Part shown: positions 23,056 to 33,069 of the stretch, one piece after another
Numbering within the stretch: the first letter of the stretch is position 1
Layout: each line of letters opens with the position of its first letter
NCBI GenBank assembly: GCA_950022655.1
Contig: OX465583.1
Location: forward strand, 17,535,318 to 17,599,317
Origin: Alentia gelatinosa
Lineage: Eukaryota; Annelida; Polychaeta; Phyllodocida; Polynoidae
Direction: 5' to 3'
Length of the DNA stretch: 64,000 nt
Position numbers and translations under genes: made by a program
The notes under the pieces: generated by a model
What the model was told of the DNA's origin: nothing
Seen by the model: the letters and a program-made list of their open reading frames with translations, nothing else
Database searches by the model: none

Positions 23056-23864
23056 GTAGTGATTGGCCAGTCGATTATGATGTCATCTCGTACCACTCTG
23101 CCATGACCATGGTGTAGTATTGGCACTTTACATAGGTGATTGCTGAATATAAATTTTTAATGTTATTCCTACGGCTGAACTTGTACCCGAGGTGAGATAA
23201 TCCACATGCATACCTCAAATGATTTTTCTGTTCTCGTCACCTGATCTGATATATATTTCAGAAACCCTTGTAAGTTACAGCACTGAGAGAACTGGGGCAC
23301 CACAGGAGAATATGTGGTCTGGCTTCAGTCCCTGTATTCTATCCCTCCATCTACCCCACTCCTACTCACTAGGATTCCTCGGTGTGTCAAAGGATGGGTA
23401 CATAAGGCAATGCATTTCAACCTGATTTAGTTAAAATGGCTGTAATATCTGCCCCTGTTTCTTTGCAAGGATAGTGTATGCCGTTATCTAGGCTCATCTT
23501 TCCTTATTTACATCATTTATGACTAATGGCCGATCTTTCTCATTTGCCATTAGTTCATCCATGAGAACTTTGGCTACAAAAAAATCTGTTTAATACCCTA
23601 TTGGGTATTATTTGACTCGAACTTGGGTGGACAGCGGGGTTGGGGTCGGGATCAGGAGCAGGAACGGGACTGAGATCGGGACACAATATCGGTGCATCAG
23701 CCACATTACAAGGCCAGTTCAGTGTTGGTGTAAGGAGCCTGTTATCTGATAATGTGCAGTGGCGTCAGAATAGGGAGGGGGGGGGGGGGGGGGCTGCTGA
23801 CTTTTTTGCCAGCCAAAAAAAGTCAGCAGCTTCAAATTTTACTCAAACAATTGTAAAACCTGTC
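23056..23864. other. Non-coding with a dispersed short repeat and a G run
   Basis: TCAGTCCCTGTATTCTA near 23327 recurs near 58607 and, diverged, near 53768. A 17-bp G run occupies 23777-23793. No gene is recognised. Confidence 0.4.
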
Positions 23865-24705
23865 TTGACTTTTCAGCATCGAAAAATGTCAAAGTCTGAC
23901 TTGTTAGCATGCAATGATGGCTAAGCCCTGATTTATCACCATGGAAAAGTGTCAAATCTGACTTTTTAGCATGCAATGATGGCTAAGCCCTGACTTTTCA
24001 CCGTGAAAAAGTGTCAAAGTCTGACTTTTTAGCATGCAATGATAGCTAAGCTCTGACTTTTCACCGTGGAAAAGTGTCAAAGTCTGACTTGTTATCATGC
24101 AATGATGGCTAAGCCCTGATTTTCATCATGGAAAAGTGTCAAAATCTGAATTTTAGCGTGCAATGATGGCTAAGCTCTGACTTTTCACCATGGGAAAATG
24201 TCAAAGTCTGACCTTTTAGCGTGCAATGATGGCTAAGCCCTGACTTTTCACCGTGGAAAAGTGTCAAAATCTGAATTTTAGCGTGCAATGATGGCTAAGC
24301 TCTGACTTTTCACCATGGAAAAGTGGCAAAGTCTGACTTGTTATCATGCAATGATGGCTAAGCCCTGACTTTTCGTCGTAGAAAAGTGTCAAAGTGTCAA
24401 AGTCTGACTTGTTATCATGCAATGATGGCTAAGCCCTGATTTTCACCATGGAAAAGTGTCAAAATCTGAATTTTAGCGTGCAATGATGGCTAAGCTCTGA
24501 CTTTTCACCATGGGAAAATGTCAAAGTCTGACTTTTTAGCGTGCAATGTTGGCTAAGCCCTGACTTTTCACCGTGGAAAAGTGTCAAAGTCTGACTTGTT
24601 ATCATGCAATGATGGCTAAGCCCTGACTTTTCACCATGGAAAAGTGTCAAAGTCTGACTTTTTAGCGTGCAATGATGGCTACGAGCTGGCTTTTCACAGT
24701 CTTTT
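23865..24705 (+). repeat. About 62-bp satellite array
   Basis: About 14 copies of a unit with AAAGTGTCAAAGTCTGACTT, TTAGCATGCAATGATGGCTA and AGCCCTGACTTTTCACC. Copies are very similar, which suggests recent homogenisation. There are no unique spacers, so this is not a CRISPR array. Confidence 0.92.
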
Positions 24706-24784
24706 CGCTGAGTACAACTTCTTTATTGCTCATCTATTTGTCTATGTATGTAGGCCCTATATATGTATGCATATCTGTCTGTAT

Positions 24785-24810
24785 GTATGTATGTATGTAT
24801 GTATGTAACT
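24785..24810 (+). repeat. TATG microsatellite
   Basis: Repeated TATG tetranucleotides. Confidence 0.85.
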
Positions 24811-25532
24811 ATATGTTTGTATAGATATAGTTATTAGTAAATAAAGCCTTTACGAGCACCTACGCCCTTGTGTAAATACTAATTAGCCCACATGTTCATA
24901 TTGTGCAAAGTCTTGGGGAAGTCTAGAAGTAATCCTCTGTGCCTTGCGTCTGAAAACCATCTAGCTGGCGCACTGGCGCCATCTGCCGTCATAACCCCGA
25001 ACCTCCAGTGGTTGTACGTCTGTGGTTTGGGGGTTTTCACACATTCAGGTCGTAAAACTGTACACGGGAGCCAGCGAACTGCTGACTAACTGTGGCGCCC
25101 TCTGACGACACGAATAATTCCCCGATTCTCCGGAATTCCCCAATTCTCCGGAATTCCAGTGAAAGATGGGCCAATAACGTCTGTACGATACATGTATGCA
25201 TTTACAGCAAGTACCACATGGGGCGTTCTTCTTCGTTCAGCATAACGAATTTACATACAAATATATAGACGATCAGATAGTAAATACATAGACAATAATT
25301 ACAGATTTTAAGCCCACTACTTACCGCCTCAAAGCCATTGATTACGGGGAAAATAGTCTATTCGTGCCGGGGAGCAAAACGTTAGGCCCTAACCCTATAA
25401 TATAGCATTTCTAGTTTAACATAGTCAAGAAGATGAATAAACTAGGAGCACATGTTATTTCCATTAATGATGGAAGAGCGCGGTATACCAAAATCTCATG
25501 AAATAAAAGTAAGAGAATTTCAGTTATAAGAG
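24811..25532. other. Non-coding; short direct repeat; ORF-flanking repeat
   Basis: A 20-bp direct repeat with GATTCTCCGGAATTCC is near 25117-25156. The segment 25440-25510 matches the inverse of 5130-5192. Nothing else is recognised. Confidence 0.4.
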
Positions 25533-25886
25533 TTATATTTCTTTTGAGATGTTTGTCATTTTCTGGCTAACGTTTTTGATTTTAACTTGTGCCTGGTCTA
25601 GCATACTATAGATCACATTCACCTTGTCGTGGTTGTGACTGAATATTTCATTTAGGGTCTTGGTCAACTGCCCTACTTCTCTGGCTAATAGGTCAGCTAT
25701 GCCACTCAGTTCACTCTCTGATAGCCCCTTAGCGTTTGATACACTCATGTTTGTTTGGCTTGAGAGTACTTGATTTGGAGTACTACTAGTGCTGTCTGTA
25801 GTCCTCTTACTAACATATTTGTCATATGTTTTCCCTCTATTATCATGGTCCATTGAAATACTTTCTTCAGGGAGACTATCAGCCAT
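25533..25886 (-). CDS. 117-codon ORF, unknown, repeat-associated
   Basis: A complete open frame from ATG to stop. The protein is Ser/Thr-rich at its N-terminus (about residues 1-55). The rest is a predicted amphipathic helix or coiled coil with regular Leu/Ile/Val, including GIADLLAREVGQL and VIYSMLDQAQVKIKNV. There is no enzyme motif or signal peptide. The sequence just after its stop is repeated at 5130-5192, so this may be a fragment of a retroelement ORF1-type protein rather than a host gene. The coiled-coil composition fits that idea but does not prove it. Confidence 0.35.
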   Translation of the reverse strand: MADSLPEESISMDHDNRGKTYDKYVSKRTTDSTSSTPNQVLSSQTNMSVSNAKGLSESELSGIADLLAREVGQLTKTLNEIFSHNHDKVNVIYSMLDQAQVKIKNVSQKMTNISKEI

Positions 25887-26586
25887 ACTTTAGATGCAGT
25901 CAATCAATAACCTTGTTAATATGTGATTTCCTTTGATTTGCAACATTGCACCACACACACATTCACACATTCACTCATCCATGAATGTTCTATTAAAAGG
26001 AACCAAATAAGTCGTGGGGCAGGGGTATGGTCAGACTGGGATACTGGGCCCCCGCTCATCTAGCCAGGCCTTTAAAGTTGGAACATTTATAGCAAAGTGT
26101 TAGATTCTCTGCAGTAAGCTGAAAGCCTATGTGAGCATTCTAACCTCTCTAGATGACGTATATTTCCCGCGCTCAATAATAAAGAACCAATGGTCCTGTG
26201 AGCAGGCGGGAGGCGACCAGGCTGTTGACCACATAATACACTCGCTAATACTTTGTATATCTAATACTACGCTTCGACCTCCCGTGGTTTACAGCCGTCT
26301 GTCCATAAAACCATCGATCAATGGTTGGCAGGGGCAATAACAGAAGCCATTCATGGTTAACCAAGTACGTCTACGATGATTAGTCAAACAATGGGGCGAT
26401 TTCAGACCCGAGTGAGGGCTCATCGGATCAGGCCTTCAGACTCAAAAAGGACACACTCGACCTGGGTCAGTCAAGGGACAGTGAATGACTAGGCCAGACA
26501 GTTCAAAAGTTGCACCAGTAAAGGTAGCAGAGACTGGTTAGACAAAGTCACAACAAGTGCATGAGGAGCCTGTGTTTGAAATATTA
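25887..26586. other. Non-coding, nothing recognised
   Basis: I see no repeat or gene in this stretch. Confidence 0.35.
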
Positions 26587-27000
26587 GAGGGTGCGTCCAC
26601 CAACCACGACAAGGCTGCAACAACTGCTTTCCGACAAGGTCCACGACAGCTCTACGATAGGAAGCCTTGTCGTAGCCTTGTCGTGGTTGGTGGACCACAG
26701 TTCCCGACAAGAGGCTACGACAAGGCCACGACAGGCTGCGACATGAACCTTGTCGGGGGCCTGTCGGGGGCCTTCCGACAAGGTTACGACAAAATCAAAC
26801 ATGTTCGATTTTGGAGCCGTGTCGTGGCGTGTCGCAGTGGTCTACGATAGAATATTTAGGTGGAGCGTGCACTTCCCGACAGGCTGTGACAAGGGCTCAC
26901 GACAGCTCCCCTCCTCACGACAAGGCTGCGACAAGGAGCCGACAAGAACTTTCTTGTCGGCGCGTGTCGCAGCCTTGTCGTGGTTGGTGGATGCACCCTC
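26587..27000 (+). mobile_element. Word-repeat TIR element, GACAAG family, TTA target duplication
   Basis: It is flanked on both sides by TTA (26584-26586 and 27001-27003). The 32-bp terminal inverted repeats begin GAGGGTGCGTCCACCAACCA and differ at one base. The interior repeats the word GACAAG or its inverse CTTGTC about 14 times, and 26676-26696 is an extra internal copy of the end. A TTA or TAA duplication is typical of PIF/Harbinger transposons, so this may be a Harbinger-type MITE. It has no coding capacity. Confidence 0.8.
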
Positions 27001-27003
27001 TTA

Positions 27004-27678
27004 GGCGTCAAAGGAGATAGGCCTTCACATTTTTGGAAGGGACTGGTTGTCTGTTCCGAGGAAAGTGTCCCCTTTAGTCCCTTTAGTGAGGTGTCTCCTT
27101 ATAGCGACTGCTCCACCAAACAGGTGCTCTGCAGGCGGGATTTTAGTCTCCAGCCAATGTTGCTCACCGGGGCAAGCTCCCTGCTCGCCCCTAACTCTGC
27201 AAAATCTCTTAGATGTTCCACCAACTCCTCTATTTCTAGCCAGCCGAGGATCACAAGGCACACACACTGCCTGACAGGCACCCTGCAAGCTGTTCCACCA
27301 AGCTTGGCAGCTGGTCTGTGCTGGCAGGCATTGGGGTGATAAGGCCATGCTACTGCTGTCTGGTAGACGTTGGCTGCATTATCATGCTTCACTAGTTTCC
27401 CGTTCATTCAATAGAGGGCGCCTTGAACACCTCCATACACTACACTGCTCTGGTTTCGCAAAACCCAGTGATCGAGCGAAGGAGTGTGCCGCCATGATAG
27501 GATTGGTATGGGAACAGTAACAGCTCATCGGATATCTGCTGAATTCTGCTTTAAACCAAACAATGAATGTAAAGAAAAATAGGTAGCGATTTTATGACTG
27601 TGTATAACACACTCTGGCCAAGAGTACCCAAACTGTCAGAACGTCTGGTGGTGGTCACATGACCCAACACATGTAATC
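27004..27678. other. Open frames on both strands, no gene recognised
   Basis: The minus frame 27099-27407 has protein-like composition (WLEIEELVEHLRDFAEL), but I see no splice sites or family match that would support it. It may be a decayed transposon ORF. Confidence 0.25.
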
Positions 27679-28130
27679 GTTAAAGATATAAACACACGAA
27701 ATCGACATAGAACACACATAATAACCAAATTTCCTAGAACAGAGAAATACAGGCACAGCCCCCTTTATGTGGGAGTGGACATCTGGAGCAAAGTACCTCA
27801 ACACATGCAGAAAACTGAGAGTAGAGAATATTTCAAAACTTTCATGAAGACATTTTTGTTAGAGAATTATGACGAGATCAACTAAATAATTAACGAGTTA
27901 TATAACCTTATTTAAGACGAGTTCCTCCTTGGCCACTACAACCTCCTACCCACTCTTTTCTCTTTTGTTTTGTTCTGTGTTGTCATTCTCTACTGTCTTA
28001 ACAGTTGTTGCGGCTGCTGTTAACTATTGTCTAGTCCTTTTGTAATCCTGTTGTACTCGTTGTTGTTTTAACGGCATGTAAGAGCGCCTGATTGAAGGTG
28101 AATGTGCGTCTTTAACTGAATAAAAAAAAA
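27679..28130 (+). pseudogene. 5'-truncated LINE, C-terminal end and 3' UTR
   Basis: Codons 27679-27885 read as the C-terminal tail of a CR1/jockey/RTE-like reverse transcriptase protein: NRHRTHIITKFPR, then SPLYVGVDIWSKVP, then a Lys-rich end and a stop. A 3' UTR follows, ending AATAAA with an A run at 28130. The upstream part is absent, as is usual for 5'-truncated LINE copies. Confidence 0.65.
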
Positions 28131-28919
28131 TTGCTGAAAGTTGTCAGTTCTTATCTAGTCTTTTTATCCTAACTGGAACCTAGTTAGTAATGACCCAGCT
28201 ACAGGAAAAATTAGAAGATGTAGATTTCAGATGTTTCAATGTAGAGCAAGAGAGAAGATCCAATGAAAAGTATAAACTGGGGAGATTTTGATGTTATCAA
28301 CTTCAATGAACAATATCTAGTGGTACAGTATTATATACAGCACACATACACAGTAGTCCTTTGTCAATCCTATACAGCACTATCACTGACTGTAGCACAG
28401 TATCAACACATAAGTCCCATGGTTGCAGTAGTTCCCGCAGAGTCCCGCAGTCTGGAGCATTTAGTGTGGTCCCAATTATTATCCAAGCTTCTATGACAAT
28501 AATAGCTGACTTCACACAACTGGTCTACTTGCTCTGCTGGTCAGGGCTGGTCTCTTGTTTCTCTTAGGACTGTCCTCTCTTATAAACTGGCTACATTTGA
28601 TATTCAGAGAACACTGTAATGTTTCTGAAAATAACTTGTCACATCACCTACATGATGGGAATTTCCCTACATTTGGCTCCCGTTGTTAATGCCTGAGCAG
28701 ACTGGTTCACAATGTTGTCCACTGCCATTTTCCAAGAGCAGTGCTGTCATTTCAAGATGAGTTTCTGTAGAACAGCTCAGAGTCCATCTGATTATGGGTT
28801 TGCACCAGGATGGGCTATGAAAACACTATTACAGAAGCTTATTCCAGATAGGCAGATGACTTCGATAGGCAGATGACTTCTTTAAAAGTTCCGATTTTCG
28901 ATTTCAGCCTGGGAAGATC
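28131..28919. other. Non-coding, nothing recognised
   Basis: No feature is supported in this stretch. It separates two LINE fragments of opposite orientation. Confidence 0.35.
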
Positions 28920-29330
28920 AAATTTTAATCTTGTTGAATTCTAGTGACCGACCGTTTTCCATTTGCCCCATCAGGTGATTGATCATACAATCCCTGCCTT
29001 AATGCTATTCTTCGGTCATAAAGTTTAAATATATCCCTACTTTCCTCAATGGCCCTGTCCCCAAACACCTCCTCAGGCTCCTGTTTTGTGGACGTTGTAA
29101 TTTACTAGGCAGTTTCCTATTAGAACATTCTGTAACACATTGCCATAATCAATAATAGGTATGATAGTTTCATTAGACACTTTGCACGCTATTTTTGTGT
29201 TCATTATATATTTCACCTTGCCAAATTGGTATACTTCCCTGTTTACTTTCTTAATCGCCATATTCATATTATTTTCAAATAATAAATGGGGGTCCACTAC
29301 TGCTCCCAAATGAGTATAGCTCTGGATAGT
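28920..29330 (-). pseudogene. LINE reverse transcriptase C-terminal fragment
   Basis: On the minus strand, HLGAVVDPHLLF, then a Lys-rich linker, then ETIIPIIDYGNVL match the thumb region after the catalytic domain in CR1/jockey/RTE-like LINEs (LGV-D-L-F and L-P-I-DYG). After a frame change the next block, LQRPQNRSLRRC, follows the family order. The catalytic palm is missing and the frame is broken, so it is a dead copy. Confidence 0.7.
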
Positions 29331-29779
29331 GTTGAACCTTTCCAGTCATAGAAACAAGTCGGGTAAAGTTACCTTGATGTTATCAGTGGAGGAAAGGACG
29401 CCATGTTGTTTGTCACATCATAACGAAAAGCCGCCATCTTGTTACATGTGGCGCCATCTGAATGAAAAGAAACACGGTAAAATATACATACAGATATACT
29501 CGTTGTATATACATACAAGATCTACTAGTAAGGTGTGAGACATACTTACAGGATATACTAGTAAGGCATATGATACAGGCTACCAGGAGAAAAGGAAAGT
29601 GAGGATACCGGACTACAGTGCCCCCCACCCCCCAACACAACCATTTAGAAAGTGTGTACGTATGTGGAGGGTTGGGATGGAGGCTCTTACATAAATTTTT
29701 GATGATGATTGAGGAAAGCCAATGTTGGTGGATTTACATTATGTCATCGTATGTCAATCATGAAGTTAGCTATACCATC
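29331..29779. other. Non-coding
   Basis: A YY1-like CAAGATGGCGGC lies on the minus strand at 29430-29441, next to a GGCGCCATCTG word. Nothing else is recognised. Confidence 0.3.
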
Positions 29780-30085
29780 CTGTCTGTCTGTGTTATTGCA
29801 AATGTACTACTTCAGCTTTAAGTGGACAGAAGGGGGACAGGGGGCGTTATCCTGTCTGTCTGTGTTATACAAGTGAACCACTTCAGCTTTGAGTTAAATC
29901 TGAGGCAGACAGACGAAGTCGTCCTGTCACTGTGTGATACGTAACTGAACCAATTCAGCTGGGAGAGAGATGGATGGTATCTTGGCTGTTATGTAAGTGA
30001 ACCACTTCAGCTTTGAGTTAATGGCAGGGAGAAGGTCGGTGCTGTCCTATCTGTTTGTGTTATGTTTCTTAACCACTCCAGCTTT
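29780..30085 (+). repeat. About 70-bp tandem repeat
   Basis: Four diverged units carry CCTGTCTGTCTGTGTTAT, AAGTGAACCACTTCAGCTTT and G-rich linkers. Confidence 0.7.
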
Positions 30086-30152
30086 AAAGACCAATACAAG
30101 CTTAAGGGCATCGCACACTTTGTGACTTTTTCCCTTGGGAATTTGACTCTAA

Positions 30153-30433
30153 GCCCGGCGTCCACCTACTACGATATGGCACCGATATGGTCTATGATGC
30201 ACCTCCCGATGCAAAATCAAAATCGCGTCGGAAGGTCACCTAATATCAGGGCAGTTGACCACGTTTCTGCGATTAGACACCGATAAAAACCCCATACAAT
30301 GCGTGGTGGATTGGCATGTCTAGACATATGTCTACGATTTTGCACCTTCCCGATATGTCTCCGATATTTGACATTTTGCATCGATGCCATATCGGGAGGT
30401 CTACGATTCTATCGTAGTAGGTGGACGCCGGGC
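30153..30433 (+). mobile_element. Word-repeat TIR element, CGATA family
   Basis: A perfect 24-bp terminal inverted repeat begins GCCCGGCGTCCACCTACTAC and continues GATA. CTAA flanks both sides (30149-30152 and 30434-30437). The words CGATAT, ATCGGG and TACGAT recur on both strands inside. It is related to 9402-9545. The duplication contains TAA, which could fit a Harbinger-like origin. Confidence 0.78.
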
Positions 30434-30454
30434 CTAAATATCGCAAGAGGATGC

Positions 30455-30695
30455 TGCCAACCCAACCTTGTCGTGGTTGGTGGACGCCCCCCTTTAAAGC
30501 AAAACCTCGGGGGCCTTCCGACAAGCTTCCCAGTCACGGCCTGTCATGGCCTTGTCGTAGACTCTTGTCGGGAACTGGGGTCCACCAACCATGACAAGGC
30601 TATGACAAGTCCACCAATAGTAGGCCTGTCGTGGACCTTGTCGGAATGCCATTGTCATAGCCTTGTCGTGGTTGGTGGACGCCGGCCTTTAGCCC
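30455..30695 (+). mobile_element. Composite of GACAAG-family ends
   Basis: Two direct copies of an end containing CCTTGTCGTGGTTGGTGGAC (near 30466 and 30670) surround a copy in inverse orientation (near 30585). This looks like two or more truncated elements of the family at 26587-27000. Confidence 0.6.
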
Positions 30696-30709
30696 TTGTC
30701 AGAAGCCTG

Positions 30710-30850
30710 CCTCCACTAGTGCAGCATGCTACGATAGCCTTCTGACATGCTCCGACACACTCCAACATGTCGGAAGCCTCCCGACACACTCCAACAATTC
30801 CACCATGTTGGAATTGTCATAAGCATGTTGGGAGGCCTCCGACAGTCAGG
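30710..30850 (+). repeat. Word-repeat foldback, CCGACA/AACATG family
   Basis: The words CCGACACACTCCAACA, ACATGTCGGAAG and GTTGGGAGGCCTCCGACA alternate on both strands. I cannot define its ends. Confidence 0.5.
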
Positions 30851-31140
30851 TAGGTGTCTGTGGCTGTCTGTGTGGTTATAACAGTGTCTCTATGCCAGAG
30901 TATGGCCTGTATGAAGTAGCCTAACCATCGGGGGAACCATCCCGCTTAAGGGGACAGTTTGCTCGGAATAGAGACACCTCAAAAGCCATCTCTGACCCAG
31001 CAAAAAAAAAAAAAAAAAAAAAGCGCCCTCGTCATATTTTTCATGGCTTGGTGATGAAAAACATTTTTTTTTGACTGGCCTAAAGGGCTGGGAGGGGCTA
31101 GGATGTGGACCAGCAACCCTTCCAGAGGCCCTCGCAACGG
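30851..31140. other. Spacer with A run and pogo-like remnant
   Basis: CCCGCTTAAGGGGACA near 30943 resembles the end of the element at 35992. A long A run occupies about 31003-31022. Confidence 0.4.
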
Positions 31141-31550
31141 GAGGGTGCGTCCACTAGGGACAAATCTCAAGGGAAAATGAAACCTGTTTCATTTGAAAAT
31201 CCCAAGGAAACTCTGGAGGAAAAGTCGGCGTCAAACTCTCTCTCAACGACGGAGAAAAGGGGATGGTACAATATCTCAAGAAAAGCCATGCATACCTTGA
31301 GATATTGTACCGGGAAAATATCGCAAGGGGAGTTTTCACAGAATTTCCCCTTAAAAACGGAAAAAGTTGCAAAGTGGGCGATACACTTTAGCGATATTTT
31401 TCCTAGCGATATGCCTGCGATATTGGACGGACAATATTGCAGGGGCGGGGAGGCCCAGGACAGCAGGGAAGGGGAAAAGGTCGCCGTAAAATGTACCCCA
31501 GACTTTCTTCCCCACAGCATTTAGTGTTATCAAATTTTTGGCACACTAGG
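31141..31550 (+). mobile_element. Word-repeat element, CTCAAGG family, copy 1
   Basis: It starts GAGGGTGCGTCCACTAGGG. Inside are the words TCTCAAG, AATATCTCAAG with its inverse CTTGAGATATT, AAAGTCGGCG and GCGATAT, shared with 42780-43564. The right end is unclear; CACACTAGG near 31542 may mark it. Confidence 0.6.
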
Positions 31551-31573
31551 TGGTAACTAAGATTATATTCTCC

Positions 31574-32212
31574 CCAATAAACATCCTAGAATCACAAAGC
31601 AAAAGAATTCATAGTATTCTGTTAGATAGAATAGCAATGTTTCCATCAGGAAGAGTTAGATGGGGAAGAATATACCCAGAGATGGAGCAGGATCACAAAC
31701 TATGGGAAACTATTTACGAACTACCCTTTCAATCAACCAGAGAGACTAAAGCTCAATCTCTTCAGTACAGGATTTTAAGTATGACTATCACATGTAATGC
31801 CTATCTGGCTAAACGGAAAATTGTAGAGTCACAGAAATACAACTATTGTGTGCAAAAAGATGATATCATACACTTTCTTGTTGAATGTAGAATAACCAAA
31901 TCCTTCTGGGCATCACTATGGCGATGGCTCAGGAATATATTAAGAGTGGAATTATCTGATTTAACAACAACAGATATCATATTTGGTATAACAGATCACT
32001 TAAGGAGTAAAAGGAACAGAATGTTGAACTATATCATAATTTATGCTAAGATGTATATCCATCGACAGAAATTGTTCTATAATAACAATCTTGAAGTTCT
32101 AGCCTTTGTGCAAGAGCTCAAAAATAAAATGATGGTTGAGAGATATGTCTGTACTTTGGAGAATACGTACCACAGATTTGGATTCCTAGAAAACCTATGG
32201 AAAGCCTTTTAA
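31574..32212 (+). pseudogene. C-terminal part of Tx1/L1-like ORF2 protein
   Basis: About 212 codons of uninterrupted frame to a stop. The sequence follows the conserved C-terminal region after the reverse transcriptase of Tx1/L1-like LINEs: LWETIYELPFQSTRETK, LQYRIL, an LAKRKI-type block, then a zinc-knuckle-like Cys-His-Cys pattern with HFLVEC and SFW-LW. One cysteine of the usual C-x-x-C pair seems to be replaced by lysine. Endonuclease and polymerase domains are absent because the copy is 5'-truncated, so it cannot act alone. The open frame suggests a fairly young insertion. Confidence 0.85.
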
Positions 32213-33069
32213 AGAAAGAGGAAAAACCCAATGTATAACACCAAAATGACCACAAGTTGTATTGTCAATTGTATCTGTAAGTGTTATATGTCTGTCATTT
32301 TCAGTTGGAAAGGATTTTTTCTTTCCACCAGTTGTGTAATGTCTGTGTGTCAAGTCTATCTACTTTGGAATTCCCTAGTGGTTAGTTAATGCTGGCTTAG
32401 GATATCAACTTAAATTTGTAGGAGGAAATGTATCAATAGGTGAACAGTGTATTATAGCCAAGAATCTTGTATCAATCCACTGATGTATTAAGGCTCCTTC
32501 TTGAAGTGGCAAAGGCTAAATCTGCAACGTAGCAATGTTATGTAAGGTATAAAAATTGTTGATCTCAGATCCAGTTTAGCTAAAGCATAAAGAGCTACAA
32601 CAAATAGGAGATAGATATATGAACAATGCTGTGTATAGTTTTTGAAGCAATCTATATTTGATGTTGTGAATCATGGTTTTTTGTAGATTTTTTCAGCACC
32701 CTGAGGTTTTTTCATTTATGATGCTAGAAATGACTGTATCAGACATAAAAAGATTATGGACTGTCACATGAAAGATTAAATTATACCTTAACTACTGAAA
32801 AGGGTGGCAATCTTCTCTAAGGAAATAAGAAAATGATCAGTAAGACATTAGATAAGATTAGTTGTTTTTAATTTTTTTTTTTTTTTTTTCATCATAAAAT
32901 AAAAAAAAGGAGCAAAGCACTCATATTATGTTTTTGACAGAGAAAAGTATATCTCAGATATTTGAATCATTGACTCTGATAAGGAACAAATGTTGATTGA
33001 GGGAAAGTCACATGTAATTTGATGTCAAATGAATGAATAAAGTTTTTGCTCAAAAAAAGAAAAAAAAAG
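31574..33069 (+). mobile_element. 5'-truncated Tx1/L1-like retrotransposon with 15-bp target duplication
   Basis: The element is bounded by the direct repeat AAGATTATATTCTCC at 31559-31573 and 33070-33084. It holds the 3' end of a LINE ORF2 (stop near 32212), a UTR of about 0.85 kb, AATAAA at 33036-33041 and an A-rich tail at 33051-33069. A full target duplication plus tail and 5' truncation is the hallmark of target-primed reverse transcription. It landed inside an older LINE endonuclease fragment on the other strand. Confidence 0.88.

Noticed and set aside
23865..24705. Regular direct repeats that could suggest a CRISPR array
   Set aside because: The whole 62-bp unit repeats with no unique spacers, and the window is from an animal nuclear genome. 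It is a satellite.
27099..27407. Protein-like minus-strand frame next to the GACAAG element
   Set aside because: No family match, no splice sites, and an overlapping plus-strand frame of similar quality. Kept only as a possible decayed ORF.
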